From positions 270,835 to 334,834 of the forward strand of contig NZ_FMYH01000005.1 in NCBI RefSeq assembly GCF_900096585.1: 64,000 bases of DNA, read 5' to 3'. The notes under the pieces are model-generated. The model was not told the origin of the DNA. It did not search any database and was given only the letters and a program-made list of their open reading frames with translations. Of the stretch, positions 25,401 to 33,986 are shown one piece after another. The position numbers and the translations under genes were made by a program. Source of the stretch: Sanguibacter gelidistatuariae (GTDB taxonomy: Bacteria > Actinomycetota > Actinomycetes > Actinomycetales > Cellulomonadaceae). Each line of letters starts with the position of its first letter. Positions within the stretch are counted from its first letter, which is position 1.

Positions 25401-26446
25401 ACCCCTGCGGGGTCGACGACGGCGAGGTCCCAGCCCTCGAGCGGCAGCCCGATTCGCACGGGTGGCTCGGCGGTCAGCCGGGCCGCACAGGCCACGACGG
25501 TCGCCTCGGTGGGGCCATAGGTGTTCCACAGCTCACGGTCGGAGGTGGCCAGGCGGGCACCGATCTCGGGCGGGCAGGCCTCCCCGCCGAGGATGACCAG
25601 GCGGACGGCGTCGAGGGCGCCGGGCGGCCAGAGCGCGACGAGGGTGGGCACGGTCGATACGACGGTGATGTCGTTGGCGATCATCCACGGACCCAGGTCC
25701 ATCCCGCTCTTGACCAGAGACCGGGGCGCGGGCACCAGACATGCGCCATAGCGCCAGGCGAGCCACATCTCCTCGCAGCTCGCATCGAAGGCGACCGACA
25801 GCCCGGCCATGACCCGGTCGCCCGGGCCGAGCGGGGCGTCCTGCAGGAAGATCTGGGCCTCGGCGTCGACGAAGGCCGCGGCCGAGCGGTGTGAGACGGC
25901 AACCCCCTTGGGGGTGCCGGTCGATCCGGAGGTGAAGATGATCCACGCGTCGTCGGTCAGGCCGGGACCGGACGCGTCGTCGTCGGCGGCCGAGCCAGCA
26001 GCCGAGGCCCGCCCCGGCGAGACGGCCCGGCGCGGGGCGATGACGAGGTCGTTGCCGATCACCGCGGCGACGTCCGCCTCGGTGAAGACGGTGCGGGCGC
26101 GTTCGTCGGGGTCGTCCGCGTCGACCGGGACGTAGGCGGCCCCGGCCACGAGGATCGCCATGATGGCGATGTACAGCTCGGTCGTGCCCGAGGCGATGCG
26201 GATGCCGACCCGGTCACCCGTGCCCACCCCGGCATCGGCGAGCTCGGCGGCAAGCTCGTCCGCGGCGTCGGCGAACTCGGCGTAGGTGAGCACCTGTGCG
26301 CCGTTGTTGAGGGCCGGAGCGTCGGGGAAGTCTTCGACCGTCTGGTTGAAGACGTCCACGAGCGTGCGCGGGGCGGGGGCGTAGGCCGAGCGCAGCAGCG
26401 GTGACGGGACAGGGGGGAGAAGAGAGGAACCGCCGACGGTGTTCAC
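22463..26446 (-). CDS. Pls/PosA-family non-ribosomal peptide synthetase (A-T-membrane-LbH)
   Basis: 1327 residues. The adenylation domain (about 25-515) shows IIFTSGSTGTPKGVAVSH, NTYGPTEATV, YRSGD, GRVDDQIKLGGRRVELGEVD and the catalytic lysine motif PTRTSGKIDRD. A carrier domain follows with Ser557 in FGGGSLTAAQ. The remaining 700 residues alternate membrane helices with left-handed beta-helix segments resembling hexapeptide acyltransferases, the C-terminal layout of epsilon-poly-L-lysine synthetase and its relatives. These enzymes polymerise one amino acid at the membrane into an isopeptide homopolymer. The substrate cannot be read reliably here. It is grouped with an M1 aminopeptidase and a PPTase. 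GTG start, weak ribosome site. Confidence 0.85.
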   Translation of the reverse strand: MNTVGGSSLLPPVPSPLLRSAYAPAPRTLVDVFNQTVEDFPDAPALNNGAQVLTYAEFADAADELAAELADAGVGTGDRVGIRIASGTTELYIAIMAILVAGAAYVPVDADDPDERARTVFTEADVAAVIGNDLVIAPRRAVSPGRASAAGSAADDDASGPGLTDDAWIIFTSGSTGTPKGVAVSHRSAAAFVDAEAQIFLQDAPLGPGDRVMAGLSVAFDASCEEMWLAWRYGACLVPAPRSLVKSGMDLGPWMIANDITVVSTVPTLVALWPPGALDAVRLVILGGEACPPEIGARLATSDRELWNTYGPTEATVVACAARLTAEPPVRIGLPLEGWDLAVVDPAGVPVPAGEPGELIIGGVGLARYLDPAKDAEKYAAMPTLGWDRAYRSGDIVSFDGTGLLFVGRVDDQIKLGGRRVELGEVDSALLSLPGVEGAAAAIRSTGSGNKILVGYITTTPEFSVTAAMDQLRASMPAALVPRLAQVETLPTRTSGKIDRDALPWPLPAVRATGDAGPSAAPALTGTAAWIQELWLEILGAVVTSGQDDFFAFGGGSLTAAQLVSRLRARFPEVTVADVYQNPTVAALATGLDDMSAPTGRQNTEVYPVPRRTQVGQVAFSLVLRTIGGLRWLVWVAAASTAVAGVWDVAWLPRASWWAIAAGWLALIFPLGRMTLAALGARALLVGVGPGEYPRGGQVHLRLWLAERFVDELGAANLSGAAWMPYYARALGATVGDDVDLHTIPPVTGLLTLGDGCSVEPEVDLNGHWLDGDVLHIGAITIGAGARIGARSTLVGGSRVGDRTEVAPGSAVLATAGDDEFWSGAPARRAGTARGPWQAERPPRRRRWVWAYAAMSALIAALPGVAVAAVLALVVGQVTQADSIGAAAGRALALLPLATIAAVMILALLIWALVRLLSIGLTSGIYPVQGLRAWQAWSILRVLDEARTWLFPLYSSSLTPAWLRALGAQVGRDTEASTVLLIPCLTSVNDGAFLADDTMLGMYELGNGWLRIESVKIGKHAFVGNSGMTAPGRKVPKGGLVAVLSAAPRRTKAKSGTSWLGSPPTRLRRVAAVADVSRTYAPPTRLRVARALIEVCRLVPVMVHGALCLAVVTVLLSVAGAGERGGWWVAALVSGGLLLVVGAVAAAITTGAKWALVGRVRATDHPLWSSFVWRNELADTFVEVVAAPFFARIAVGTPVLNVWLRSLGARIGRGVWCETYWLPEADLVELRDGVTVNQGCVVQTHLFHDRTLSLDTVMLREGSTLGPNGVILPAATLGRHATVGPVSLVMRGESVPDKTRWIGNPIGPWVEDEVIKGAVPGAPGVPA

Positions 26447-26628
26447 GGACAGACAGTGCCCCTCGTCGATGAACCGCTCGTGAACACCCGGTGGATTCCG
26501 GGGGAGCGCCGTCGCCCCCTTCGAGCGTGTGCCCCCAGGGTCGCACGCGATAGTTCCAAAGTCCTGTTCATCGACTATAAAGATCGGTAGGCTTACTAAC
26601 TAAAGATCTCATGAGACGAGTGAGGAAT

Positions 26629-28821
26629 ATGACCCAGCAGCAGCCCGCCGCGTCCACGATCGACCGAGGCACGGCGATCGTGCTCGCCGCCGGAGCGGAC
26701 GACGCCTCGCGTCGCCTGCTCGTCAGCCCGCTCGGCGACAGCACCGTCGCCGAGCTCGCCGTCGCCACCGTGCGGAAGATGTTCAGCCCCGACCGCATCA
26801 TCGTGGTCGTCGCCGCGGGCGACACCACGCTGCGCGCCCTGCTCGGGGACGACCTCACCTACGTCGAGCAGACCGAGCCGCTGGGCACCGGCCACGCGGT
26901 CGGCGTCGCCCGGGCCGCCGTCCCCGCGGACACGGACGTCGTCCTCGTCGCCTATGCCGACACCCCGCTGCTGCGAGTGGACTCCCTGCGCGGGGTGGTC
27001 AACCGTCATCAGCTCAAGGGGGCGGACTTCTCGCTGCTCACGGCCGTCGTCGACCAACCCCTGCCCTACGGGCGGATCGAGCGCGACGAGGCCGGGCGGG
27101 TCCGCGCGATCGTCGAGGTCGAAGACCTCGACGCCGACGAGGCCGCGATCCACGAGATCAACGTCGGCGCCTATGTCGCCGCGCCGTCGGACCTCTTCGC
27201 CCAGATCGACGCGCTCGCCGCGACCGGTGAGCACCGCCTGACCAAGATCGCCCAGCGCTTCCTCGACGCAGACGACGTGATCGTCTCCTACCAGATCTAC
27301 GACACCGACGAGGTCCAGGGCATCAACTCCGAGGCCGAGCTCGCCCTGGCCGCGGACATCGTCCTCAAGCGCCTCTTCGTGCCGACCAAGAACACCGACA
27401 CGTCCATCGTCTTCGGCACCGGCGGCTGGCGCGCCGTGATCGGGGAGGGCTACACGCTGGGGAACCTGCGCCGGCTGTGCCAGGCGATCGCCAACGAGGC
27501 CACCCGCAAGGGGATCGACCACCAGGGCGTGGTCGTCGGCGGCGACCGCCGCTTCCTCTCCCGCGAGTCCGCCGTGGCAGCAGCCGAGGTCTTCGCCGGC
27601 AACAACATCTCCGTCCTCCTCCTGCCCGACGACGTCCCGACGCCGCTCGTCACGTTCGCCGCGCCCTACACCGGCTCGGCCTACGGCATCATCATCACGT
27701 CCTCCCACAACCCCCCGGAGTGGAACGGGGTCAAGGTGTTCCGTGCCGACGGCTCGCTGCCGCTGGACGACGAGACCGACCGCTTCCAGGACGAGGCGAA
27801 CGCGCTGCGCGTCGACGAGGTCATCACCCTTGACATTCACCTGGCCCGCAAGGCCGGGATGGTCGTCGACCGGGCGCTGACCGAGCCGTACATCGACGCG
27901 ATCGAAAAGATCGTCGACGTCGAGGCCGTGCGCGGCTCCGACCTGCGGGTCATCGTCGACCCGATGTACGGCACGTCCCAGCTGACCCTGGGCACGATCC
28001 TCAACGACATGCGGGTGCGCGCGGAGTTCATCCACGGCGCCCACAACCCGCTCTTCGGCGGCCACGCACCGGCCCCCGACCTGCAGCGCCTGAGCAGCCT
28101 CATCGGCATGATCGAGAACGGCAAGGGCACCTACGACCTGGGAATGGCGACCGACGGCGACTCCGACCGGATCGGGATCGTCGACGAGACCGGAGAGTAC
28201 ATCTCGACCAACGACCTGCTGCTGCTGCTCTTCTGGTACCTGCACGAGGTCCGCGGGGAGAAGGGCGGTGTGGTCCGCAACATCGCCACGACCCACCTGC
28301 TCGACCGCCTGGCCCGGCACTTCGGGGAGGAGTCCCGCGAGGTCAAGGTCGGCTTCAAGCACGTGACCGCGGGCATGGAGGAGATCGGCGCCGTGCTCGG
28401 TGGGGAGTCCTCGGGCGGCCTGACCATCCGCGGCTGGATCTTGGGCAAGGACGGGATCTTCGCCTGCGCCCTCGTGGTCGAGATGCTCGCGGTGACCGGC
28501 AAGCGTATCTCCGAGCTGCGCTCGATGATCTACGAGATCACCGGCCGGCTGTACACGCTCGAGGCGGGCGTGCCCTCGACGCCCGAGATGCGCGTGGCCG
28601 TGCCGCGCCGCCTCGCGGCGGACCCGCTGACCGCCGTCGGGCCCTATGCGGTGGTCGGGATCGACCACACCGACGGAACCAAGATCCTGCTCGAGAACGA
28701 CAACTGGGCGCTGTTGCGCTTCTCCGGGACCGAGCCGGTGCTGCGCATGTTCGTCGAGGCCGACTCGCCCGAGAAGGCCCAGGAGCTCCTTGACTGGCTC
28801 AAGGGCTTCGTCACCGCCTAG
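26629..28821 (+). CDS. Nucleotidyltransferase-like / phosphohexose mutase fusion
   Basis: 730 residues. Residues about 10-245 are a GlmU-N-like nucleotidyltransferase fold (IVLAAG, QTEPLGTGHAV, VAYADTPLL, GRIERDEAGRV, EINVGAYV), but the GxGTRM nucleotide loop after LAAG is replaced by ADDASRR, so catalysis is doubtful. Residues about 260-730 are a phosphoglucomutase/phosphomannomutase: phosphoserine loop TSSHNP (Ser359), metal loop TDGDSDR, sugar loop GGESSGG and phosphate loop RFSGTEP. The neighbour makes GlcNAc-1-phosphate, so an N-acetylglucosamine phosphate mutase is the best guess. The ATG is uncertain: one 18 bp upstream has no ribosome site, while GAGGA lies very close to the chosen one. 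Confidence 0.75.
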   Translation: MTQQQPAASTIDRGTAIVLAAGADDASRRLLVSPLGDSTVAELAVATVRKMFSPDRIIVVVAAGDTTLRALLGDDLTYVEQTEPLGTGHAVGVARAAVPADTDVVLVAYADTPLLRVDSLRGVVNRHQLKGADFSLLTAVVDQPLPYGRIERDEAGRVRAIVEVEDLDADEAAIHEINVGAYVAAPSDLFAQIDALAATGEHRLTKIAQRFLDADDVIVSYQIYDTDEVQGINSEAELALAADIVLKRLFVPTKNTDTSIVFGTGGWRAVIGEGYTLGNLRRLCQAIANEATRKGIDHQGVVVGGDRRFLSRESAVAAAEVFAGNNISVLLLPDDVPTPLVTFAAPYTGSAYGIIITSSHNPPEWNGVKVFRADGSLPLDDETDRFQDEANALRVDEVITLDIHLARKAGMVVDRALTEPYIDAIEKIVDVEAVRGSDLRVIVDPMYGTSQLTLGTILNDMRVRAEFIHGAHNPLFGGHAPAPDLQRLSSLIGMIENGKGTYDLGMATDGDSDRIGIVDETGEYISTNDLLLLLFWYLHEVRGEKGGVVRNIATTHLLDRLARHFGEESREVKVGFKHVTAGMEEIGAVLGGESSGGLTIRGWILGKDGIFACALVVEMLAVTGKRISELRSMIYEITGRLYTLEAGVPSTPEMRVAVPRRLAADPLTAVGPYAVVGIDHTDGTKILLENDNWALLRFSGTEPVLRMFVEADSPEKAQELLDWLKGFVTA

Positions 28822-28866
28822 CTGTTCTTTCACCCCACCACTGACTAGACAGGACCGGCCCCGCCC

Positions 28867-31281
28867 ATGAAATACGGCTACTTCGACACCGCCGTCGACG
28901 AGTACGTCATCACCCGACCCGACGTCCCGGTGTCGTGGACGAACTATCTCGGCACCAAGAACCTGTGCACCGTGCTCTCGCACACGGGAGGCGGGTACTC
29001 CTACTACAAGAGCGCCCAGCAGGGACGCATCACCCGGTTCCGCCCCAACGGCGTCCCCCTGGATCGCCCGGGCCACTACGTCTACCTGCGCGACGACGCC
29101 GACGGCGACTTCTGGTCCGTGTCCTGGCAGCCGGTGGGCAAACCGATCGACGGCCCCGACGCCGCGCAGTACACGACCCGCCACGGCATGGGCTACACCC
29201 GCTTCGAGTCCTCCTACAAGGGCATCGACGCGAGCCAGACCGTCTTCATCCCCCTCGACGACGACGTCGAGCTCTGGGACACCCGGGTGACGAACACGTC
29301 TGAGGAGGTCCGCGAGATCACGGTCGGCTCCTACGTGGAGTTCAGCTTCCATACGATCACCATCGATAACCAGAACTTGCAGATGTCGCTGTACTCCTCG
29401 GGGTCCAGCTACGCCGACGGGGTCATCGAGTACGACTTCTTCTACGAGCCGTGGACGTTCCACTTCTTCACGTCGTCCCAGGAGCCGTCCTCCTACGACA
29501 CCCTGCGGGACAGCTTCATCGGCCCGTACCGCAGCGAGACCAACCCGATCGCGATCGAGCGCGGCCACGGCTCCAACACCTCCGCGACCACGCAGAACCA
29601 CTGCGGCTCGCTCCAGCACAAGATCACCTTGGCGCCCGGGGAGACCAAGCGCCTGGTCTACATGCTCGGCTACGGCTCGCGGGACGCCGTCGGGCGCACC
29701 ATCCAGGCCAAGTACACCGACCTGGCCACGGTCGACGCCGAGCTCGCCCGCCTGCGCGGGTACTGGCAGGCCAAGCAGGCCAAGCTCTCCATCAAGACCC
29801 CGCACGAGGGCATGAACACCATGATCAACACCTGGACGCTGCTCCAGGCCGAGACGTGCGTGCAGTGGTCGCGGTTCGCGTCCTTCGTCGAGGTGGGCGG
29901 GCGCAACGGCCTCGGCTACCGCGACACCGCCCAGGACGTCATGAGCGTGATCCACACCAACCCGGTCAAGACCCGCCAGCGGATCGTGGAGCTGCTGCGC
30001 GCCCAGGTGTCCTCCGGCTACGGCCTGCACCTCTTCGACCCGGTCGTCTTCGACCCCGACGCCGAGAAGCTCCCCGACATCCCATCGCCGACCATCGTGC
30101 CCACCCCGTCCATGGACGACCTCATCCACGGCCTCGAGGACACGTGCTCCGACGACCACCTGTGGCTCGTCTCCTCGATCGTGGAGTTCGTCAAGGAGAC
30201 CGGCGACGTCGCCTTCCTCGACGAGGTCATCCCGTACGCCGACGGCAAGCCCGCCACGGTCTACGACCACCTCAAGGCGGCGCTCGACTTCTCCGCCGCG
30301 CAGGTCGGCCCGAACGGCGTGGCCCTGGGTCTGCGCGCGGACTGGAACGACTGCCTCAACCTCGGGGGAGGGGAGACGTCGCTGGTCACCTTCCTGCACG
30401 CCTGGGCCATCCAGGCCTTCCTCGAGCTCGCCCGCCCCCTGGGCCGCACCGAGGACGTCGCCCGCTACGAGGCCGAGCTGGCCCGGATCGCCGACGTCGC
30501 CGACACCCAGCTGTGGGACGGCGACTGGTGGATCCGCGGGTACACCCGCGACGGCGTCAAGATCGGCTCGAACGACAACGACGAGGGCAAGATCTTCCTC
30601 GAGCACCAGGCCTGGCCTGTGATCGCCGGCATCACCTCCCAGGAGCGCGGCGAGGCGTCGATGAATGCCGTCCGCGAGCTGCTCGGCTCGGAGTACGGCA
30701 GCCACCTCAACTGGCCGGCCTTCACCAAGGTCGACGACACGATCGGTTTTGTCACCCGCGTCTACCCGGGGATCAAGGAGAACGCCGCGATCTTCTCCCA
30801 CCCCAACGCGTGGCCGATCATCGCCGAGGCGATGCTCGGGCGCGGCGACGAGGCGGTCGCGTTCTACGACTCCGTGCTGCCGTACAACCAGAACGACAAC
30901 ATCGAGGTCCGTGGGGCTGAGCCCTACGCCTACGCGCAGTTCATCTACGGCCGCGACCACGAGTGGTACGGCAAGGCGCAGAACCCGTGGCTGACCGGGA
31001 CCGCGGGGTGGATGTACACCGCGGCGACCAAGTACATCCTCGGCGTGCGGCTCAGCCTGGACGGGCTGATCGTCGACCCGTCCATCCCCACGGCCTGGGA
31101 CGGCTTCGAGATGCGCCGGGAGTGGCGCGGCGCGGTCTACCAGATCGAGGTCCGCAACCCCGGCCACGTCTCCACGGGCGTCGTCTCGGTGACGGTCGAC
31201 GGCGTGGAGCACCCGGCCGGCGAGCCGATCCCGGCCCGGCCCGCGGGCTCGGAGGTCGCGGTCGTGGTCACTCTCGGCTGA
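28867..31281 (+). CDS. chbP: N,N'-diacetylchitobiose phosphorylase (GH94)
   Basis: 804 residues, close to the roughly 800 of Vibrio chitobiose phosphorylase, to which it looks alignable from end to end: MKYGYFD...EYVITRPDVP at the start, NQNLQMSLYSSG, VQWSRFASFVEVGGRNGLGYRDTAQD, and VVVTLG at the end. The general acid is Asp492 in LRADWNDCLNLGGGE. It phosphorolyses (GlcNAc)2 to GlcNAc-1-phosphate and GlcNAc in the cytoplasm. No signal peptide; a disaccharide importer is needed but not in the window. It is 45 bp after the mutase fusion in what looks like one operon. Confidence 0.9.
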   Translation: MKYGYFDTAVDEYVITRPDVPVSWTNYLGTKNLCTVLSHTGGGYSYYKSAQQGRITRFRPNGVPLDRPGHYVYLRDDADGDFWSVSWQPVGKPIDGPDAAQYTTRHGMGYTRFESSYKGIDASQTVFIPLDDDVELWDTRVTNTSEEVREITVGSYVEFSFHTITIDNQNLQMSLYSSGSSYADGVIEYDFFYEPWTFHFFTSSQEPSSYDTLRDSFIGPYRSETNPIAIERGHGSNTSATTQNHCGSLQHKITLAPGETKRLVYMLGYGSRDAVGRTIQAKYTDLATVDAELARLRGYWQAKQAKLSIKTPHEGMNTMINTWTLLQAETCVQWSRFASFVEVGGRNGLGYRDTAQDVMSVIHTNPVKTRQRIVELLRAQVSSGYGLHLFDPVVFDPDAEKLPDIPSPTIVPTPSMDDLIHGLEDTCSDDHLWLVSSIVEFVKETGDVAFLDEVIPYADGKPATVYDHLKAALDFSAAQVGPNGVALGLRADWNDCLNLGGGETSLVTFLHAWAIQAFLELARPLGRTEDVARYEAELARIADVADTQLWDGDWWIRGYTRDGVKIGSNDNDEGKIFLEHQAWPVIAGITSQERGEASMNAVRELLGSEYGSHLNWPAFTKVDDTIGFVTRVYPGIKENAAIFSHPNAWPIIAEAMLGRGDEAVAFYDSVLPYNQNDNIEVRGAEPYAYAQFIYGRDHEWYGKAQNPWLTGTAGWMYTAATKYILGVRLSLDGLIVDPSIPTAWDGFEMRREWRGAVYQIEVRNPGHVSTGVVSVTVDGVEHPAGEPIPARPAGSEVAVVVTLG

Positions 31282-31300
31282 GGTCGGTCGCCTGCCTGAC

Positions 31301-31352
31301 CAACCGCCCTGCCACCTCGTCGGACATCTCCGGTGAGGCGGCGGGGCGGTTG
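31301..31352 (+). terminator. Stem-loop after the chitobiose phosphorylase gene
   Basis: CAACCGCCC pairs with GGGCGGTTG; the stem continues with one G-U and one mismatch to about 17 positions around an 18-nt loop. No T-run follows. It lies just downstream of the operon and before the PPK2 gene, fitting a terminator or processing hairpin. Confidence 0.45.
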
Positions 31353-31442
31353 CGCGCCGTCGGCCGCGATCGGGTATCTAATGGTTTCCACACTGCAGGG
31401 CCTCACACTGCGCTGACAGCCACGACTCAGGGAGCAGCTTCG

Positions 31443-32294
31443 ATGTCGAAGAAGGACACCACTCGCGCCGCACAGGACCCGGAATCAGCAACGGGCAAGC
31501 TCCCCAAGCTCAAGAAGAGCGCCTACGAGGCCGAGCTCTTCCGCCTGCAGGCCGAGCTTGTCGAGCTCCAGGAATGGGTCAAGACCACCGGGAAGCGCGT
31601 CGTCGTGATCTTCGAGGGGCGGGATGCGGCGGGCAAGGGCTCCGCGATCAAGCGCGTCACGCAGTACCTCAACTCCCGCCATGTCCGCGTCTCCGCGCTG
31701 CCCGCCCCGACCGAGCGTGAGAAGTCTCAGTGGTACTTCCAGCGGTACATCGACCACCTGCCGGCCGCGGGGGAGATCGTGCTCTTCGACCGCAGCTGGT
31801 ACAACCGCGGCGGCGTCGAGCAGGTCATGGGCTTCTGCACCCCAGCCGAGCACAAGCGCTTCATGGCCCAGTGCCCCGTCTTCGAGCAGCTGCTCATCGA
31901 CGACGGCATCATCTTGCGCAAGTACTGGTTCTCGGTCTCGGACGAGGAGCAGGAGAAGCGATTCGCCTCCCGCAAGGACGACCCCATGCGCCGGTGGAAG
32001 CTGTCCCCGATGGACCTCGAGTCGATCAGCCGCTGGGAGGACTACTCCCGCGCCAAGGACGACATGTTCACCCACACCGACACCCCGGCGTCGCCGTGGT
32101 TCGTCGTGGAGAGCGACGACAAGAAGCGCTCGCGGATCAACATGATTTCCCACCTGCTCGACTCGATTCCGTACGAGAGCGTCATCCACCCCCCGATCGA
32201 CCTGCCCAAGCGGCCGGCCTCGACCGGCTACCGGCGTACCGATCGCAGCCTGCAGACCTACGTGCCCGACCGCGCCTCCGCACTGGTCGGCTAG
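31443..32294 (+). CDS. ppk2: Polyphosphate kinase 2
   Basis: 283-residue single-domain PPK2. Walker A is FEGRDAAGKGS, Walker B is LFDRSWYNRGGVE, and the lid region is EKRFASRKDDPMRRWKLSPMD. These enzymes transfer phosphate between polyphosphate and nucleotides; class I (nucleoside-diphosphate) is likely from the length and lid but not proven. The ATG has GGGAG upstream. A polyphosphate-dependent glucokinase elsewhere in the window uses the same polymer. Confidence 0.9.
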   Translation: MSKKDTTRAAQDPESATGKLPKLKKSAYEAELFRLQAELVELQEWVKTTGKRVVVIFEGRDAAGKGSAIKRVTQYLNSRHVRVSALPAPTEREKSQWYFQRYIDHLPAAGEIVLFDRSWYNRGGVEQVMGFCTPAEHKRFMAQCPVFEQLLIDDGIILRKYWFSVSDEEQEKRFASRKDDPMRRWKLSPMDLESISRWEDYSRAKDDMFTHTDTPASPWFVVESDDKKRSRINMISHLLDSIPYESVIHPPIDLPKRPASTGYRRTDRSLQTYVPDRASALVG

Positions 32295-32303
32295 TCTGCG
32301 ACC

Positions 32304-33194
32304 GTGAGCCAAGCACCCTCCCTCGCCCGCGTCGTCGCGCTGCTCGAGGCGCGCTATCCGCCGTCCACGGCGGAGGACTGGGACGCCGTCGGGCTGGTCA
32401 CCGGCGACCCGGCCGCGCCGGTGCGCAAGGTGCTCTTCGCCGTAGATCCGGTCGCGGCGGTCATCGCTGAGGCGGCCGCCTGGGGCGCGGACCTGCTGGT
32501 CACCCACCACCCGTTGCTGCTGCGCGGCGTGCACTCGGTCGCGGCCGGCACGCTCAAGGGCCAGGCCGTGCACACGCTCATCACCTCAGGCTGCGCGCTC
32601 TTCGCCGCGCACACCAACGCCGACGCGGCCGAGCGCGGCGTCGCGGCCGCCCTCGCCGCAGTGCTGGGGCTCGTCGAGACCGCGCCGCTCGAGCCCGCCC
32701 CCGGCGCGGCGCCCGGCGTCGGACTGGGCCGCGTGGGCCGCCTCGCCCGCCCGACGACGCTCGGCGCCTTCGCCGCCCACGTCGCCGCCGCGCTGCCCGA
32801 GACCGCCCAGGGCATCCGGGTCGCGGGCGACCTCGACGCGCAGGTGTCCACGGTTGCCGTGCTCGGCGGCTCGGGGGACTCCCACCTCGGGGCCGCCCGG
32901 GCGAGCGGCGTGGACGTGTACGTCACGTCCGACCTCAAGCACCACGGCGTCTCCGACGCCCGTGAGCAGGCCGCCCTCGACGCGGCCGCAGACGGCCGTC
33001 CCGCCCGCGACGGGCGCCCGTTCCTCATCGACACCGCGCACTTTGCCAGTGAATGGCCGTGGTTGGCCTACGCCGCCGCGGACCTCGTGCACGACCTGGC
33101 CACCGACGGCACTACGGTTGAGACCAGAGTCAGTACTGTGACGACCGACCCCTGGACCGCGCGCTTCGCGCGACCGGGCCCCACACCCGCATGA
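32304..33194 (+). CDS. Nif3-like dinuclear metal centre protein (DUF34/YbgI)
   Basis: 296 residues. Metal ligands lie in VTHHPLLLRG, FAAHTNAD and the C-terminal FLIDTAHFASEWPWL; STAEDWDAVGLVTGD is the typical N-terminus. The family forms toroidal hexamers with two metals per subunit. GTP cyclohydrolase-like activity has been proposed for some members, and the role here is unknown. GTG start 9 bp after the PPK2 stop, followed after 13 bp by the zinc-ribbon gene, its usual actinobacterial neighbour. Confidence 0.9.
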   Translation: MSQAPSLARVVALLEARYPPSTAEDWDAVGLVTGDPAAPVRKVLFAVDPVAAVIAEAAAWGADLLVTHHPLLLRGVHSVAAGTLKGQAVHTLITSGCALFAAHTNADAAERGVAAALAAVLGLVETAPLEPAPGAAPGVGLGRVGRLARPTTLGAFAAHVAAALPETAQGIRVAGDLDAQVSTVAVLGGSGDSHLGAARASGVDVYVTSDLKHHGVSDAREQAALDAAADGRPARDGRPFLIDTAHFASEWPWLAYAAADLVHDLATDGTTVETRVSTVTTDPWTARFARPGPTPA

Positions 33195-33207
33195 GAGGAC
33201 ACCACCC

Positions 33208-33957
33208 GTGACCAAGGCACCCGTCGAGGACCAGCGTCGACTTCTGGACGTCCAAGCGCTCGACACCCGCCTCCAACAGCTTGCGCACCGTCGCAAGAAC
33301 CTGCCGGAGCAGGCTCGGGTCGCCGAGATCGACAGCCAGCTGGCCGACCTCAACACCGCCCTCGTCGCCTCCCGTACCGCGGCCAACGACCTGCGCCGCG
33401 AGCTTGCCAAGGCCGAGACCGACGTCGAGCAGGTCCGCACCCGCGCGGCCCACGACCAGACCCGCCTCGACTCCGGAGCGGTCAGCGCCAAGGACGCCCA
33501 GGCGCTCGTGAGCGAGCTCGAGTCGCTCGGGCGCCGCCAGGGCCTGCTCGAAGAGGTCGAGCTTGAGGTCATGGAGCGTCTCGAGGCCCACGAGGACACC
33601 CTCGCCAAGCTCGACGAGGCCAACCAGAAGTCCCTCGACGCCCGTGCCGCGGCCGTCGCGGAGCTCGACGCCGCCTACGCCGAGATCGATGCCGAGGCTG
33701 CCGGTGTGGCGACCCAGCGCGCCACCGCCGTGACCGGCCTCGACGCCGCGCTCGTCGCGCTGTACGAGAAGGTCCGCGCCCACCTGGGCGGTCAGGGTGC
33801 CGCAGCGCTGCGCGCCGGCCGCTGCGACGGTTGCCGCCTCGACCTCGACCAGACGGCCATCGAGGCCATCCGAGCCCAGCCGGCTGACGAGGTCGTCCGT
33901 TGCGAGGACTGCGGCCGCATCTTGGTCCGCATCCCCGAGAAGCGCGTCACGGAGTAG
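33208..33957 (+). CDS. Coiled-coil protein with C4 zinc ribbon
   Basis: 249 residues: a long coiled-coil region (about 10-190, heptad-rich with many Ala, Glu and Arg) and a C-terminal zinc ribbon with CDGCRLDL and CEDCGRILV. This matches the actinobacterial zinc-ribbon family that follows Nif3-like genes; nucleic-acid binding is presumed, no activity known. Directly downstream is a 35-bp perfect hairpin. Confidence 0.85.
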   Translation: MTKAPVEDQRRLLDVQALDTRLQQLAHRRKNLPEQARVAEIDSQLADLNTALVASRTAANDLRRELAKAETDVEQVRTRAAHDQTRLDSGAVSAKDAQALVSELESLGRRQGLLEEVELEVMERLEAHEDTLAKLDEANQKSLDARAAAVAELDAAYAEIDAEAAGVATQRATAVTGLDAALVALYEKVRAHLGGQGAAALRAGRCDGCRLDLDQTAIEAIRAQPADEVVRCEDCGRILVRIPEKRVTE

Positions 33958-33986
33958 AGCGCCCTCAACTCTCGGCCGCCGGCAGC

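Noticed and set aside
22607..25894. A 1095-codon open frame on the plus strand
   Set aside because: Antisense to the NRPS gene and extremely Arg/Gly/Asp/His-rich without motifs; an artefact of third-position GC.
26596..31212. A 1538-codon open frame on the minus strand
   Set aside because: It lies opposite the mutase fusion and chitobiose phosphorylase genes, which have clear family motifs. Its composition (Val/Gly/Asp/Arg-rich, no domain) is that of an antisense frame produced by high-GC codon bias.
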